Assembly (NCBI GenBank): GCA_949752795.1
Contig: OX457064.1
Location: 104,757,454 to 104,821,453 of the forward strand
From: Hyperoodon ampullatus
Lineage: Eukaryota; Chordata; Mammalia; Artiodactyla; Ziphiidae
Reading direction: 5' to 3'
Length of the DNA stretch: 64,000 nucleotides
Below are positions 11,090 to 22,606 of the stretch, in pieces. How positions within the stretch are numbered: the stretch's first letter is position 1; each line of letters starts with the position of its first letter. The notes below the pieces were generated by a model, which was not told the origin of the DNA, searched no databases, and worked only from the letters and a program-made list of their open reading frames with translations. A program made the translations under genes and the position numbers.

Positions 11090-12355
11090 AGCCTTTTTTT
11101 CTTTCTTTATGAAATAAATTGAACAGACTATTTAAAAGTTAAATAATCAGGCCATCATATGGAAGACCCAATAGACTTGAAGTAAGGAAACAAGGTACGA
11201 GACAGTTAAGTTTCAAATAAGAGCAGAGCTAGCATTGCAAGAAGCCCTAGTGAGGCAAGGGAGCCATGGTGGGCACACTCTAGGGACAGGTAATGGGTAT
11301 GATGACATGAGTCTCTCACTGAAGAAGAATAGATTCTGTAGAACAGGGTGTTTGGAACAGACTTCTAATTGGTGGTCATTGTTTGCAAAATGCAGACTTG
11401 GACTACTTCACAGCCTGGGGTTATATAACCAACTCGTTTTAATAAGGGCTGAAAGTGCCAAAGCAATCAACATGACAAATTCTTCTGGACTGACTTGCAA
11501 AGGAAGAGATGATGTTCCTGCAAATATATGAATATCCATCATAGCTCCCAGGAGGATAGAGCTTTCACACTATGTGCCAGAAATTTTCTCATGGCATTAC
11601 AGAATTTAGGAGCATTCCAGAATTGCCCAGAATTGCCCCAGATGCCACAGTGACCAATATGTGCTCGGTATCAGTGTTCTGCAGAAACATCAGCTCCACA
11701 GAGCGCCCACTGAAAGTTCAGTAGCTGTTCAATAAATATTAATGAATGTTGATGCTAAATTAATTGTGGAAGTGGTAGGTGGCATCTAGGAAGACTTCTC
11801 CTACGCGGAATGTATTTTACTCAGTGCTGCTTCTAGACTGATGAGAGAGGATGACTTACAATAAATTCATTTCCCTCTTCTCCCAGATCCAGAGCTAAAG
11901 GTGACACAGCCAGCGTGTAGTCACACGTTCAAAATGTCCCTGGTTTTTGCTTCTGCCTCCCTCTGCTGTAAAGGCTGGATGCCAGTTTGCATCGCAGGTG
12001 GGTAAACTAAAACTATCCCACTTTTCTGAATGAGATGATCATAGATAGGAATTTTAATCAAATACAATGCACAACATGTCACATTATTTTGTTGTTCTGT
12101 CGTTTGCTTAGCGTGGTGTGAAGAGTGGGCAGCTAAAAGACAGAGATGCGTAAACTTGAAATCTTACCATCAGAAACATGGAATGGCCACTAAAACTTGA
12201 TGTAAAAACTCCCAGTGTTGGTGGCCTGATAGTGACATTACAGCTCATCCCCTGGAGCAATTAGCAGAAACCCCAGGGCTAGGCCCAGGTTTCCACTCTT
12301 CCCTGAGATACTGAGCATCAGCACTTGTCTATTTTTAAATTCCTAATTCAAGTTA
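11090..12355. other. No recognised feature
   Basis: No exon, RNA gene or clear repeat was identified. A 'caataaatattaatgaatg' motif near 11730 resembles an L2 or MIR end but is too short to assign. Confidence 0.4.
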
Positions 12356-12371
12356 TAAAAAAAGCAAAACA

Positions 12372-12576
12372 GGGCTTCCCTGGTGGCGCAGTGGTTGAGA
12401 GTCTGCCTGCCGATGCAGGGGACACGGGTTCGTGCCCCGGTCCGGGAGGATCCCACATGCCGCGGAGTGGCTGGGCCTGTGAGCCATGGCCGCTGAGCCT
12501 GCGCGTCAGGAGCCTGTGCTCTGCAACGGGAGAGGCCACAACAGTGAGAGGCCTGCATACCGCAAAAAAAAAAAAA
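12372..12576 (+). repeat. CHR-2-type SINE
   Basis: Complete short SINE with a 13-base A tail (12564-12576). AAAAGCAAAACAG flanks it on both sides (about 12359-12372 and 12573-12584), giving a clear duplication. Confidence 0.96.
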
Positions 12577-12589
12577 GCAAAACAGACAA

Positions 12590-13148
12590 TTGTTAAGCAA
12601 GGAAACAGTAGCCGAATGCAGCCAATAATGTGAGGCGGTGTTTCACCTGGTAAAACCTATGTCACATTTGACTCGTTCTAGGTACTGATTTCCTGCCTCC
12701 TGGTAGGAAGGAGGTTGAGAAGTGTGGATTGACGGTTCACATTTTACCTTGGAGAACTCCTCTATTGCCCGCATCTGGGGTGGTCAGTGTTTGCTCCAAC
12801 TTCAGGGCCATTGAGAAGATGCCTGGGGGACTTGGAAGACAGCAACTACACTGCAGAGTAGCAAGTGCACAGCTCACGGGTGTCCCAGTGATGGGGGCGG
12901 GTCTGGGGAGTGGGCAGCAATGGAGGAAAGGAAACAACTGGGAAACTTCTGCCTGTATCCTTATTTTCTTCCTCAAGCCCGACACAGTGTGATCTTGTGT
13001 ATAGTGTTGCTTATTCAGGACTGAAAAATGGATCACTAATGAATACGGCCAGATCTGTAAGCTCCGAATTTTACTATCCCCAAAGTACGATTCATTAGTA
13101 AAGCTGGCCACACTACAGTGAATTTTCTAACCTTCAAATTAATCATTA
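12590..13148. other. No recognised feature
   Basis: Two opposing frames (plus 12729-12992 and minus 12737-13111) overlap and neither shows a known domain. No splice structure supports either. Confidence 0.4.
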
Positions 13149-13163
13149 AAAAATAGTGATGTG

Positions 13164-13490
13164 TGCTTATATGTGGAATCTAAAATAAGACACAAATGAA
13201 CTTATGTATGAAACAAAAACAGACTCACAGACATAGAGAACAGACTTGTGGTTGCCAGGGGGAGGGGAGTGGGGAAGGGAAGGATGGGGAGTCTGGGATT
13301 AGCAGATGCAAACTATTATATATAGACTGGATAAACAACAGGGTCCTACTGTATAGGAACTATATTCAATACCCTGTGATAAACCATAATGGAAAAGAAT
13401 ACAAAAAAGAATATATGTATAACTGAGTCACTTTGCTGTACAGCAGAAATTAACACAACATTGTAAATCAACTATACTTTAATAAGATTT
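13164..13490 (+). mobile_element. L1 3' end fragment
   Basis: Begins 'tgtgcttatatgtggaatctaaaataag' and ends 'caactatactttaataagattt', the 3' end of an older artiodactyl L1 group with a G-rich block in the 3' UTR. AAAATAGTGATGTG appears on both sides (13149-13163 and about 13494-13507), marking the duplication. Confidence 0.9.
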
Positions 13491-13743
13491 AAAAAAATAG
13501 TGATGTGGGTTAAAGAAGGCGGCTTCTGAAATGTCTCCCAAGGATTCCATTGGATCCTATGCTTAGTGATAGCATAGTCTGCAGTTATGCTGAAAACAGA
13601 AGAGGTTTTCTAATGTTACCTAATAAACTTGTTTATCTAAAGGGACTTCTGAGCACTGTAAAAGTTACCATCTGGGTTTTCCTTGCTGCTTATAGTATAA
13701 TATGAGAGAAGGAGAGATAAAGTGAGGTAAGAATATTTACACA

Positions 13744-14089
13744 GGGCTTCCCTGGTGGCACAGTGGTTAAGAATCTGCCTGCCGATGCAGGGGACACGGG
13801 TTCGAGCCCTGGTCCGGGAAGATCCCACATGTCGCGGAGCAACTAGGCTCGTGCACCACAACTGCTGAGACTGTGCTCTAGAGCCTGCGAGCCACAACTA
13901 CCGAGCCCACGTGCCACACTGCTGGGGCCCGCGCTCTGGAGCCGGTGCTCCGTAACAGGAGAGGTCACCACAGTGAGAGGCCCACACACCGCAACGAAGA
14001 GCAGCTCCAACTCGCCGCAACTAGAGAAAGCCTGCGCGCAGCAATAAAGACCCAACGCAGCCAACAAAAAAAAAAAAAAAAAAAAAAAA
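13744..14089 (+). repeat. CHR-type SINE, long form
   Basis: Full long CHR element with an A tail of about 25 bases (14066-14090). The flanks AGAATATTTACACA and AGAATATTTAAACA are the duplication. The B-box region reads GGTTCGAGCCC, closer to a tRNA B box than the CHR-2 copies. Confidence 0.96.
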
Positions 14090-14109
14090 AGAATATTTAA
14101 ACAAAAAGA

Positions 14110-15429
14110 CAACAGGAGACCCCAAGACTAAAAAGATACAGCAGAGACTTCTAGTTTCAGCCCCAACATGGAGAGAGCTTAGGAGTCATCACTCCCATCC
14201 TAACAACAAGGAAAACCTGAATGCACTGAAAATCGATGATATTTCTTAGACCCAGAAGAGCATGGAGGCGCCAGGGCACTGGGCTTCCCAGGAATCTGCA
14301 GAGATGAGTGAATTCAGGAAGGTGGGGCTGAGATCTGCTTCCCTGGAGACACAGACCCGGAGGACCCTCCCTCTGGTAATTGCGATGAATTTCTGGAGGC
14401 TGAGAGTGGAGCAGTGCGGGGGCGGGAAACTCTGCGTGGCCTCAGGGCACCACCCACTTGTGGATTTTACCTCCAGAAAAGAGTGGACTTGAGCATATGT
14501 GTTAGTGTGCAGCGCTCCCAGTCGCTCCAGGCAGCCGTAACAATGACCCCGGCCATCTGATGACGCCTACTGCCTTGCTAAACCCCTTCTACACATCAAT
14601 ATTTCGGAGCCAGTTTCTTTACCCAGAACACAGCACGGTAACACCTACCTCAGAGCTGTAAAATCAATGAGAGAAATAATTTGCCCAGAGATGTTCACCA
14701 GGGAAAAAGCAAAGCCAAGATTCTAGACCGATACCTGCCTCCACAGCCATGCCAGGTCCACTGCGGTACTCAGATGCCCCAAATGTGCCTTCACATTTGC
14801 GGAACAGAAATGTCACGAGTCACCTTTGAATTGTCAGTGGGCAAAAGCGACGGTACATGATAACTTATTTTACAAAACGGAGACGATTCCTGTTTGGACT
14901 TGGGTCTATTAAAGAAATGACTGAACGTCAGCCAACACCTGAGACTGAAATCTCCTTTCTACTGTTCTAGGGGCACCATATGGAGATGTGCTTCTGTTAG
15001 CAACTCCCTGTGCAGCTCTGGTTCCCACAGGTGAAACCAACTCCGTCCTTCGTTTTACGCATGATGAAACTAAGGCTGTGGGACTGGGAAATCGAAACCG
15101 AATTATGAGCCTTGACATTTCGATACAGAATATTCAAACGATCACTACCTAGAGAAATCTAGGCAAAACTTCACATTTGGCTAAATAACATGGCTGTATC
15201 CTAACGGTCCACTGTTCAGACTTGTGATTCTAACTGTTGCAATGCAATCTTCATGCAGCAGGTGCCCTTTCTTGATTACTTTATTTATTTTTAGTTCCCA
15301 AGGGTCAATTTTCCACCTCTACCCGTAGGCTGCCTAATTAGACCACGACTTCCCAGGTGCCAAAGAAAGAAGACGGAGGAGAACATACAAAGAAAAAAAT
15401 CCTGGGGACATGCAAATACTTCCACGGCA
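14110..15429. other. Upstream flank of CpG island; possible old repeat at 14150-14450
   Basis: 14150-14450 ('caacatggagagagcttaggagtcatcactcccatcc' type text) recalls an ancient LINE or ERV-internal segment, but I cannot name it. The rest is unassigned. GC rises sharply after about 15430. Confidence 0.35.
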
Positions 15430-16343
15430 GAAAGAAGTGGATGCACTCTGCTGCCGCCCCCCGCCCCCAGCACGGCCCTGGTTACGCAGATGGGGCCCCG
15501 CAGACCGCCGCCCCGTGCAGCGCCTGCCCCGGGAGCAGGATGCCTTCCTCCTCAGCTGTAGCTGGTGGGGACTCTGCCGAGGAGCCTGGGTACCTTCCCA
15601 GCTCGTTCTCCGCCCCCTCCACTGCCTCGCCTTCCCTGTGCAGTGGAGCCCGGCAGAGCCTCGCGTGCCACCTCCCGACCATCCCGGGAAGATTTGGCGG
15701 CTCGAGCGGGCGCCCGCCCCTCCAAGTGGCCCTGCTCAATTCAGCCGTGCCGGCCGGCTGGGCTGCCTGGTCCGCACGGACTGCGGCTCCAGGCGCGGCG
15801 CTGGAGGGCGTGGAGGGGTGTGCGCAGGTCGGTGCTGGAGGCCCGCGCGAGCCCGTGCGCTACGCGCCCTGCAGTCGCAGCTCCGCCCGGGAGGGGGCGG
15901 GGGGCACGGGCTTCTCGTGCTTCCGCGGCTTTCCCCACCCCTTACTCGGGGGGAAGAGCTCAGTCCTGCCGCTCCCACCCTCCCCGTACACTTACCTCCT
16001 CGCCCCACCTCGGAGCTCCTTTTGGACTTGCTCGCGCTTCTGGTCTGGAGAGTCCTGGACTATTTCCCGGGAAGGCAGCCCTGGGCCGAGCGCCCTCGGA
16101 GCCGCCGGCGCCGGCCGGGCTCCCTCCGGGTCCCAGCAGCTGCTTCTCCTTCTTCGGCTCAGGCTGCAGGGCTTAGCATCCCTGGGCGGGGGGCCCCACG
16201 GAAACCTGCCGCGTGGGGACGCCGCCCGGACGTGGCTACACAGGGAGGACCCCCCCTCGCCTCCGGGAGACGCGCACTTTGCCATCCTCCACGCGCCAAG
16301 GAACTTTTAAAGGTGGAGAATCGGCCTCCAACTTCCTCCGGAC

Positions 16344-16403
16344 ATGAATCAGACAGCGGGAGCCTCCAATAACGTCAGATGTCCCCCGGGGAAAGGCCAC
16401 AAG
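16344..16403 (+). CDS. DPP6: DPP6 alternative first coding exon (isoform K type)
   Basis: Twenty codons start at ATG 16344 (purine at -3: GAC ATG A), begin MNQTA, contain a Cys at residue 13, and end PGKGHK. The exon ends in phase 0 directly at a splice donor. The peptide matches my memory of the isoform-K N-terminus of DPP6; the paralogue DPP10 also starts MNQTA but then diverges (SVSHH). DPP6 is a type II membrane, catalytically dead dipeptidyl-peptidase-like protein that associates with Kv4 channels and speeds their surface expression and gating. Alternative first exons change only its cytoplasmic N-terminus. The transmembrane segment and beta-propeller exons lie downstream of this window. 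Its position in a CpG island supports a real promoter-exon pair. DPP10 is the main alternative. Confidence 0.8.
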
Positions 16404-16409
16404 GTAAGG
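16404..16409 (+). other. DPP6: Splice donor of DPP6 first exon
   Basis: AAG|GTAAGG fits the consensus 5' splice site almost perfectly and coincides with the expected end of the N-terminal peptide. Everything downstream in the window would be intron of this transcript. Confidence 0.82.
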
Positions 16410-16860
16410 GACCCGCGACGGAGGGGCTGGTGCGGGAACCTGGAGAGCAGGTGGCGGCGGCAGTTTGCGGGCGGGTGGACAGGCGCTGGTTTGCGTATTC
16501 CGAGCCGTCGGCCCCTCCTCAGCCGGGGAGGGGGCCCTTTTGAGTCCTGTCGGTGAACCGGGCGCGGGGGTTTGTGAGAACAGGTGGTGTTTAATCGACC
16601 CAAAGCCAACGCCAGGCTCTGCAGGTGCACCTGCTCTGGGCTGCCCGGGGCTCGGCCGGCTTGCTGGCAGACGCAGCTGTTTCCAGGGATTGCCGCGTTT
16701 CGGGGAGGGCGAGAGGTCAGCCGGGGGGAGGCCGGGCCTCTCGGAATCAGCCCGTGACCCCTTGGCTGGAGCTTCCATTAGGGGCTTCCCGGGAAGCGTT
16801 CTGGGCTCTGCCCGGGGCGCACGCACTTGTCGGTGTCGCGGACACGTGCGTAATTAACTT

Positions 16861-19800
16861 TAATGGGCCGCTGCGTGCCTGGAGTGATTCCCAGGAAATT
16901 ACTGAGGTTCTGAGGAAAGAGGTGCGGGCAGCGGCCCTCTGAGGAGCAGTTCTGAGAAGCTCTCCGGTGGCCCAGAGCGGGAGGGACATGCCCAGGGAAG
17001 CGTCTCTGTCCGCACGCAGAGAAGCAGATCCCCACGTTGGTCTCGGTTCCACGGCGATCTCGTGCGCGGTACAGCTTTGCTTGGCCATATGGTCAGTTGT
17101 TCTCTTCTCTGTCTCACCTGTCTGTTCTCACCTTAGGTAGTGGTTGGTTTGCGAGGAAATTCCTTACCTGGGTTACACAGGGAAGCTGTGCAGCCGTGCA
17201 TGTATCAATGTGCTTTAAAAATATCTTAGAGTATTTCTAATTTTTTTTTTAACTGAAAGAAGGCAAGTACTTTGGATCTTAGATTTGATGTGTAGCCTGA
17301 ATCTGTGCTCTGAGCTTTTTGTCTTGTGTTTGCTACGCCTGTTTTTGCTTCTACCTTTTTTATACGCAGAGAAGCATATGTGTTTATTAGCATGTTATTA
17401 ACAGATTGTTCTCATTAATACCTATTTGTTGGCGGTTGGACATATGTGGAGCTGAAGTTAGTAATGGTATTAGATTCGTTTGGTGGATAAGCGAACTCCT
17501 GGTCTGTTATGTAACAGAAGGAATCAGGACTGAATACTTTTATTTCAATTAAGTGATAACCAGCGTTTTCTACTCCATTCAGGCCTGAGTGAAATATCTG
17601 AATCAGCAACTCATGTCTTGATCTCTGTTCTCATTAACTATGGTTCGAGTAGTTACACTTTCCACATTTACTTTATTTAATATCCTTAAGAGATGTCTTT
17701 TTAATATGGGGTAGCTGATATTATAAGACTTTAAAGATAGTAGAGTTTCACTCATCAGTGAGTATGTAGTAGAGACATTCAGAAGATCATTCAGTAATTT
17801 CTTTTTTAAACTGCCTTCGGTTCCGATGGTAAAGTGGCTTCTTGGCAATACTGCAGGGTATTGACACCAATAAAACTTTCCGGGAAGTGTTCAAACACAC
17901 AGCAACAATTTAGAATGTACTAGAAAACCTTTAGTCATGAGTTAGGGATCACCCTGTGCCTCTAGCCGGTGCCCACCAAACGCTTGGTCCATTGAATGAT
18001 ATTACTTCAATAAACAGTCATCATCAGGCATTTATTTAGCAAACATTGTAAACTCCTACTAAGTTCCAAGAACCCGAATACAAATCTGCAGATTGCTTTG
18101 ACTCTCTAGAACACAGCTCTAGTCATACCCACCCTTCATGCTTTAAAATCATTGGTGGTCCCCATAGCCTAAAGGGAGGTTATGATTATCCATCTGCTGG
18201 GAGAAAAAAATTCCAATCCCCTTCCTAAAAGAAGAATCTAGTTAAGTTGTACTTTGCTTTCGCATTTTGTAAATTGTAGTTGGTAGTTTGTTTTGGAGGT
18301 TGCTGCAGTGAGGTGGCAGTGCTGGGATGGAGGGTTAGTGAACGTTCTGGAGAGAATGAGGGGCACGTACAGAGCAGGGCTTAACAGTCGACATTGGAAA
18401 GTACTGGACAGACCACGTGAGACTTAGGTTTCAATAGTTTTAATAAAGCATCAAACTTAATAATATCAGTTTATTTTATTGTACGTTTGGAGTGTTTTTT
18501 TCCATCTTATGTGCTCTTGGGAGGGTTCATGTTGGGACACTTCTTGGCCGGAAGACGTTTCAGCTGGACTCCCTTTCGTGTTATTAATTTACTGATTACT
18601 GTCACAGCCATTTCTGTTTGGCACTTTATTATGATTTGTTCTTGGGCAGACATTCCTTGGGAAACATTTATTGTCTTCCTCTTTTAGGGTGGCCGCTCAG
18701 TGGTTGAGTTTAGACATCTTGGGATGTGTTATTTGCCTCTGGGTTCCTTCTCAAATATTGACACCCCCAGACTTGGGAAAAGAAAGGTCCTTTTTGTAGC
18801 TTCCTTGCTCCTGACTGGGGGGTCATCGACCATCTGCTAATAGCTGCCAAGGACCACAGAGGGTACCAGTCCAACTGTCATCCCTGGTGTGGGCAGGAGC
18901 CCCTGGTCCTGAGGAGGTAGCTCCAGAGTGACAGCCACCTGGCACTGGGAAAGTAAAATGTCCCCGTGGGATCCTGCAGTCTCCCCTACCCCGTGTCAGT
19001 CTGATGCTGAGCGCAGTAAGCATATCCGTCAAGCTACAGATACTTGCAAGAGGGCGTAACAGCTGGGTGCAGCCCACAGACCAGTGGAGCAGCTTACCTG
19101 GGGCAACTCCACAGGGGTGGGCTTGGCGCCCGCCAGGGCTTACTGACTTCTGCCAGCTCTGGTCTGACATTGAGACTTTCTGGAAACTCACTAAGTGCCT
19201 TACTCTCTTGCTATCTTTTTTTAAAAAAAGATACTAAATGAATGGTATACACTTTATGCTACTAATTACATAGAAATACACATGTGAAGAGAAAAGACAG
19301 TAAGGAAATATACCACATGTTAACTCTGATGAGCTCAGAATTAGGAGACAGAGTGATTCTTATTTTCACTATACTTTCCACTTAAATCTTCCATAGTTAT
19401 AATATATTGTAGGGTTTTGTAGGGTTTTTTTTAAATGAATATATTTTGCAATAATATTACTAAACAATGTGAACGTTTAAAATTTTGGTTTGGAAAACTT
19501 ACATACCATTGTAGAAGGAATTTATTAAAATCCAATATCACCTTTATAGAAAGAAGAGCTGCAGTTTTATTATTTATACAAGATGTTTGCATTTCTTTTT
19601 CATAGTCTAAAAGATACTAAAGTCTTCCGTGGTAAAAGGTGGGGTTACTGACACATCTCAGTATTGCAGAATGGACAACTTAAACTTTAATGTGTAGTCG
19701 CTCAACTGTATTCCAAAATTATGCTGTAATTTGTTAAAAAAATTTTTTTTTCCTTATGTTAACTTCTTACTTCACTGGTGCTAATTACTAGTCCTTTTCT

Positions 19801-20040
19801 TCACTGCTTTTTGAAACATAAGAGTAGTGGTACATAGAAGTGACTGCTACTGATGTGGGGTGAGCATATTCAGGCCTGCAGGGTAGCCTCACATTCTGTT
19901 TTCTGATCTCGCCAGAGTATTAAAATTTCAATGTCATGCATATTGAGAGGAAAATAAATTTTATATTTAAAACATTTTGACTGATAAACTAGATACAATA
20001 TTGTATCTAAAGCTCTAATTTTGATTGCTTTATGTTGGGC
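16861..20040. other. Start of DPP6 intron, no recognised element
   Basis: GC content falls back to background. No exon or repeat was recognised firmly. A weak old-repeat trace is present near 18000-18070. Confidence 0.4.
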
Positions 20041-20059
20041 ATTTTTATAGTTGTTGGGG

Positions 20060-20430
20060 GAAATCAAGAGGACATGACTGCTGGTTGACCTGTGAGCTGG
20101 ACCAGGGCAGTTGGAGGCTCCTCCCCCCCCACCCCGCCCCATCCTTGGAAGCTGCATCTGCCTACTGTTCCCACAGTGGGAGCCGTTCCAAGGACGTAGC
20201 CTTGAGAGAGTGAGCTGCTGTTGAGACCACCTGGCCTGAATACGTGACTGAACCCAGTTAAGGCCTATCTATAAACTTGAATATTCTGGGGGGCGGCTAA
20301 GGAGATCTGCGGGTCTTGGGGCCACCCGAGATCTAAGTCCCCTTGCTTATTAAAACTGCCACCTGCCTGTCTGGAGTGGTCTCTCCTTGCCCTCCACATG
20401 TGGGGGCAGGTTTCAGATTATACCCTGAAG
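20060..20430 (+). mobile_element. Candidate LTR of an endogenous retrovirus
   Basis: A TATA-like TCTATAAA (20269-20276) is followed about 75 bases later by the polyadenylation motif ATTAAA (20349-20354) and a CT/GT-rich stretch. This is the spacing expected of a U3-R-U5 layout. The text around 'gagaccacctggcctgaatacgtgactgaaccc' also looks LTR-like from memory. Exact ends and duplication were not found, and no viral coding sequence is attached. Confidence 0.4.
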
Positions 20431-20780
20431 CTCCTGAGGTTTTGAACCAGAAATAATCCAAGTGGTAAAAGTTTCTTTTTGATGAACTTAGCTTCTTTCT
20501 TCCTATTCACTTCTGCTTTCTACTTCTAGTGCTTATTTCACCACGCGACAGGGATGGCAAAGATATGGCCTATGGGTTCAATTCAGGTTGGGTCTCTGTC
20601 GTTTTCCCTTCAGGGCCTTAAAAACAAAAGACTCTGTCAACAGAAAGCATTTTGGTTCAACAGGAATGCATTTTGTGAAATAATACTAGTTAGACCCACC
20701 TGCATTTTTACTTTGCCTTTATTCTTAAAGGTATTTTTTTTCCGTTAGAGAACTCTGAGTTGATAAGGTTTTGGTTTCTC
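20431..20780. other. No recognised feature
   Basis: Short intronic stretch without repeat or exon signals. Confidence 0.4.
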
Positions 20781-20790
20781 TTCCAGCACT

Positions 20791-21178
20791 TTTTTTTTTA
20801 ACATCTTTATTGGAGGATAATTGCTTTACAATGGTGTGTTAGTTTCTCCTTTATAACAAAGTGAATCAGCTATACGTATACATATGGCCCCGTATCTCCT
20901 CCCTCTTGCATCTCCCTCCCACCCTCCCTATCCCACCCCTCTAGGTGTTCACAAAGCACCCAGCTGATCTCCCTGTGCTATGCGGCTGCTTCCCACTAGC
21001 TATTTTACATTTGGTAGTGTGTATATGTCCATGCTACTCTCTCACTTCGCCCCAGCTTCCCCCACCCCATGTCCTCAAGTCCATTCTCTATGTCTGCATC
21101 TTCCTGTCCTGCCCCTAGGTTCTTCAGAGCCTTTTTTTTTTTTTTTTTTAGATTCCATATATATGTGTTAGCATCTTT
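20791..21178 (-). mobile_element. L1 3' end, first of two at one target
   Basis: Minus-oriented L1 3' UTR with an intact AATAAA complement near 20808 ('catctttattgg'), running to 'ttccatatatatgtgttagcat'. CAGCACTTTT flanks it at 20784-20793 and 21179-21188. An internal T run of about 19 bases lies at 21132-21149. Confidence 0.92.
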
Positions 21179-21188
21179 CAGCACTTTT

Positions 21189-21359
21189 ATTCTATTTTTA
21201 AAATTTTTATATATTTTTTATACAGCAGGTTCTTATTATCCATTTTATACATAATAGTGTATATATGTCAGTCCCAGTCTCCCAATTCATCCCACCACCA
21301 TTCCCTTTCCCCCCTTGGTGTCCATACATTTGTTCTCTACACCTGTGTCTTTATTTCTG
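21189..21359 (-). mobile_element. Second L1 3' end at the same target
   Basis: A different L1 subfamily end in minus orientation ('tacagcaggttcttattatccattttatac' type). It lies between the CAGCACTTTT at 21179-21188 and CAGCACTTT at 21360-21368. Confidence 0.88.
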
Positions 21360-21479
21360 CAGCACTTTAAAGGTGGCATTCCACTGAATTCTGGTCTCAG
21401 TTTTTTCTACTGAGAAGTGAATAGTCATTTGCTACACTGGTCCCTGTGTGTAATGTGCCATTTTTCTCTATATACTGTC

Positions 21480-22120
21480 AAGATCTTGTCTCTGGTTTTC
21501 ATTGTTTGAATGTTACATGCCCGGGCATGGTTCTCTTCCTGTGTATCCTGCTAGGGGTTCAAAGGTCATCCTGAATCTTTAAATGCACCACATTTGGGAA
21601 TTTTGTGGCCATTATCTCTCCCAATGTTTTCTCCTGTCCTATTCTCAATTTGTTGAGATGACAATTATACATATGTTAGGCACTTTATATCATTTTGCAG
21701 ATCTTCATTTTCGTCTCTCTTCTTCAGATACAGTCATTTCTGTGGCTTAGTTTTCACATTTTGTGCTCTGTCTTCTGCATTCTACTCTTGGCAACTTCAG
21801 TGGTTTACTTCAGATGTTGTATTCTTAATTCCAGGTTTCCTACTTTGTTCTATTTTCCCTGCTTAGATTTGCTGTCCTTCATTCGTTGTGTGAGCCCCAT
21901 TTTCCTTTAATTCATGGCCCTCATTAGTAATCGCCACTTTTAAAATCCTTGCCTTCTAGCATCTGGATCCCTTGGGGACTGATCTGTGCTGATTGTGCTT
22001 CTTTGTTGAGAATGGGTCGCGTTTTCATATTTCTTTGTATGTTGAGTAATTTTGAATTTTATCCTTGACATTGTGAATGTTGGGTGGAGACTGGTTTCTG
22101 TTGATTCTCACTAAGGTAGG
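21480..22120. mobile_element. Ancient L1M-type fragment
   Basis: Text such as 'ttgagtaattttgaattttatccttgacattgtgaatgttgg' and the earlier 'gcccgggcatggttctcttcctgtgtatcctgc' belongs to a diverged mammalian L1M-class repeat as I remember it. Orientation and exact ends are not certain. The 71-codon frame inside it is not a gene. Confidence 0.5.
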
Positions 22121-22606
22121 CAATTAAGTAAACAGCAACTTACATGTAATTGTGTTCTTTTATCCTTATCTAGATCACCTTGAATTTCCCCAGTATTTGC
22201 ATGGCTCAGGGGGCAACCAGGGATCTGGGCAGCATTTATACACAGAATTTGAGGCTCTCCTACTGGTTTTTTTTAGTTCTAGAAATCCCCCCTCACTTTC
22301 TAGCTGAAGCAGCTACCTCAAACCCTGTCCTCTACAAAATCTGCTCACTTTGGGTTGTTCTCTAGGGCTTTCAGATGATCAATTTGTTTTGCATTTTGAA
22401 AATTATATGTGTGAAGCTGGTTTGTCATGACCTTAACTCAGCCATTGTTGGGTCTGGGACTCCCCCTGTCTTTCTCACCAATAAATTCATGCCCAGACTT
22501 TAGAATCAGTGGTTTGGGGGACCTCACCTAGTGGAGCCCTGGAATCAGTGGCATCAAGTTTCTGTGATAACAGCCCTCTAGACTTACTCCTAACTTTTTC
22601 TAAATC
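22121..22606. other. Intron sequence before VPS26A pseudogene
   Basis: No assigned feature. It may carry the decayed end of the L1M fragment. Confidence 0.4.

Larger units (their letters stand above)
15430..16860 (+). promoter_or_regulatory. DPP6: CpG island promoter of the DPP6 alternative first exon
   Basis: About 1.4 kb that is GC-rich with many CpG dinucleotides, in sharp contrast to both flanks. GC boxes (GGGCGG) are visible at 15895-15900 and 16184-16189. There is a TTTTAAA motif about 40 bases before the start codon but no canonical TATA box, so dispersed initiation is likely. The island straddles the 20-codon exon at 16344. The long open frames here (up to 320 codons on several frames and both strands) come from the scarcity of stop codons in GC-rich DNA and are not taken as genes. 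Confidence 0.82.

Noticed and set aside
15357..16372. Plus-strand open frames of 317 and 320 codons in the CpG island
   Set aside because: Several long frames overlap on both strands because stop codons are rare in GC-rich DNA. They are Pro/Ser/Arg/Gly-rich without domains, and the credible start codon is the one at 16344.
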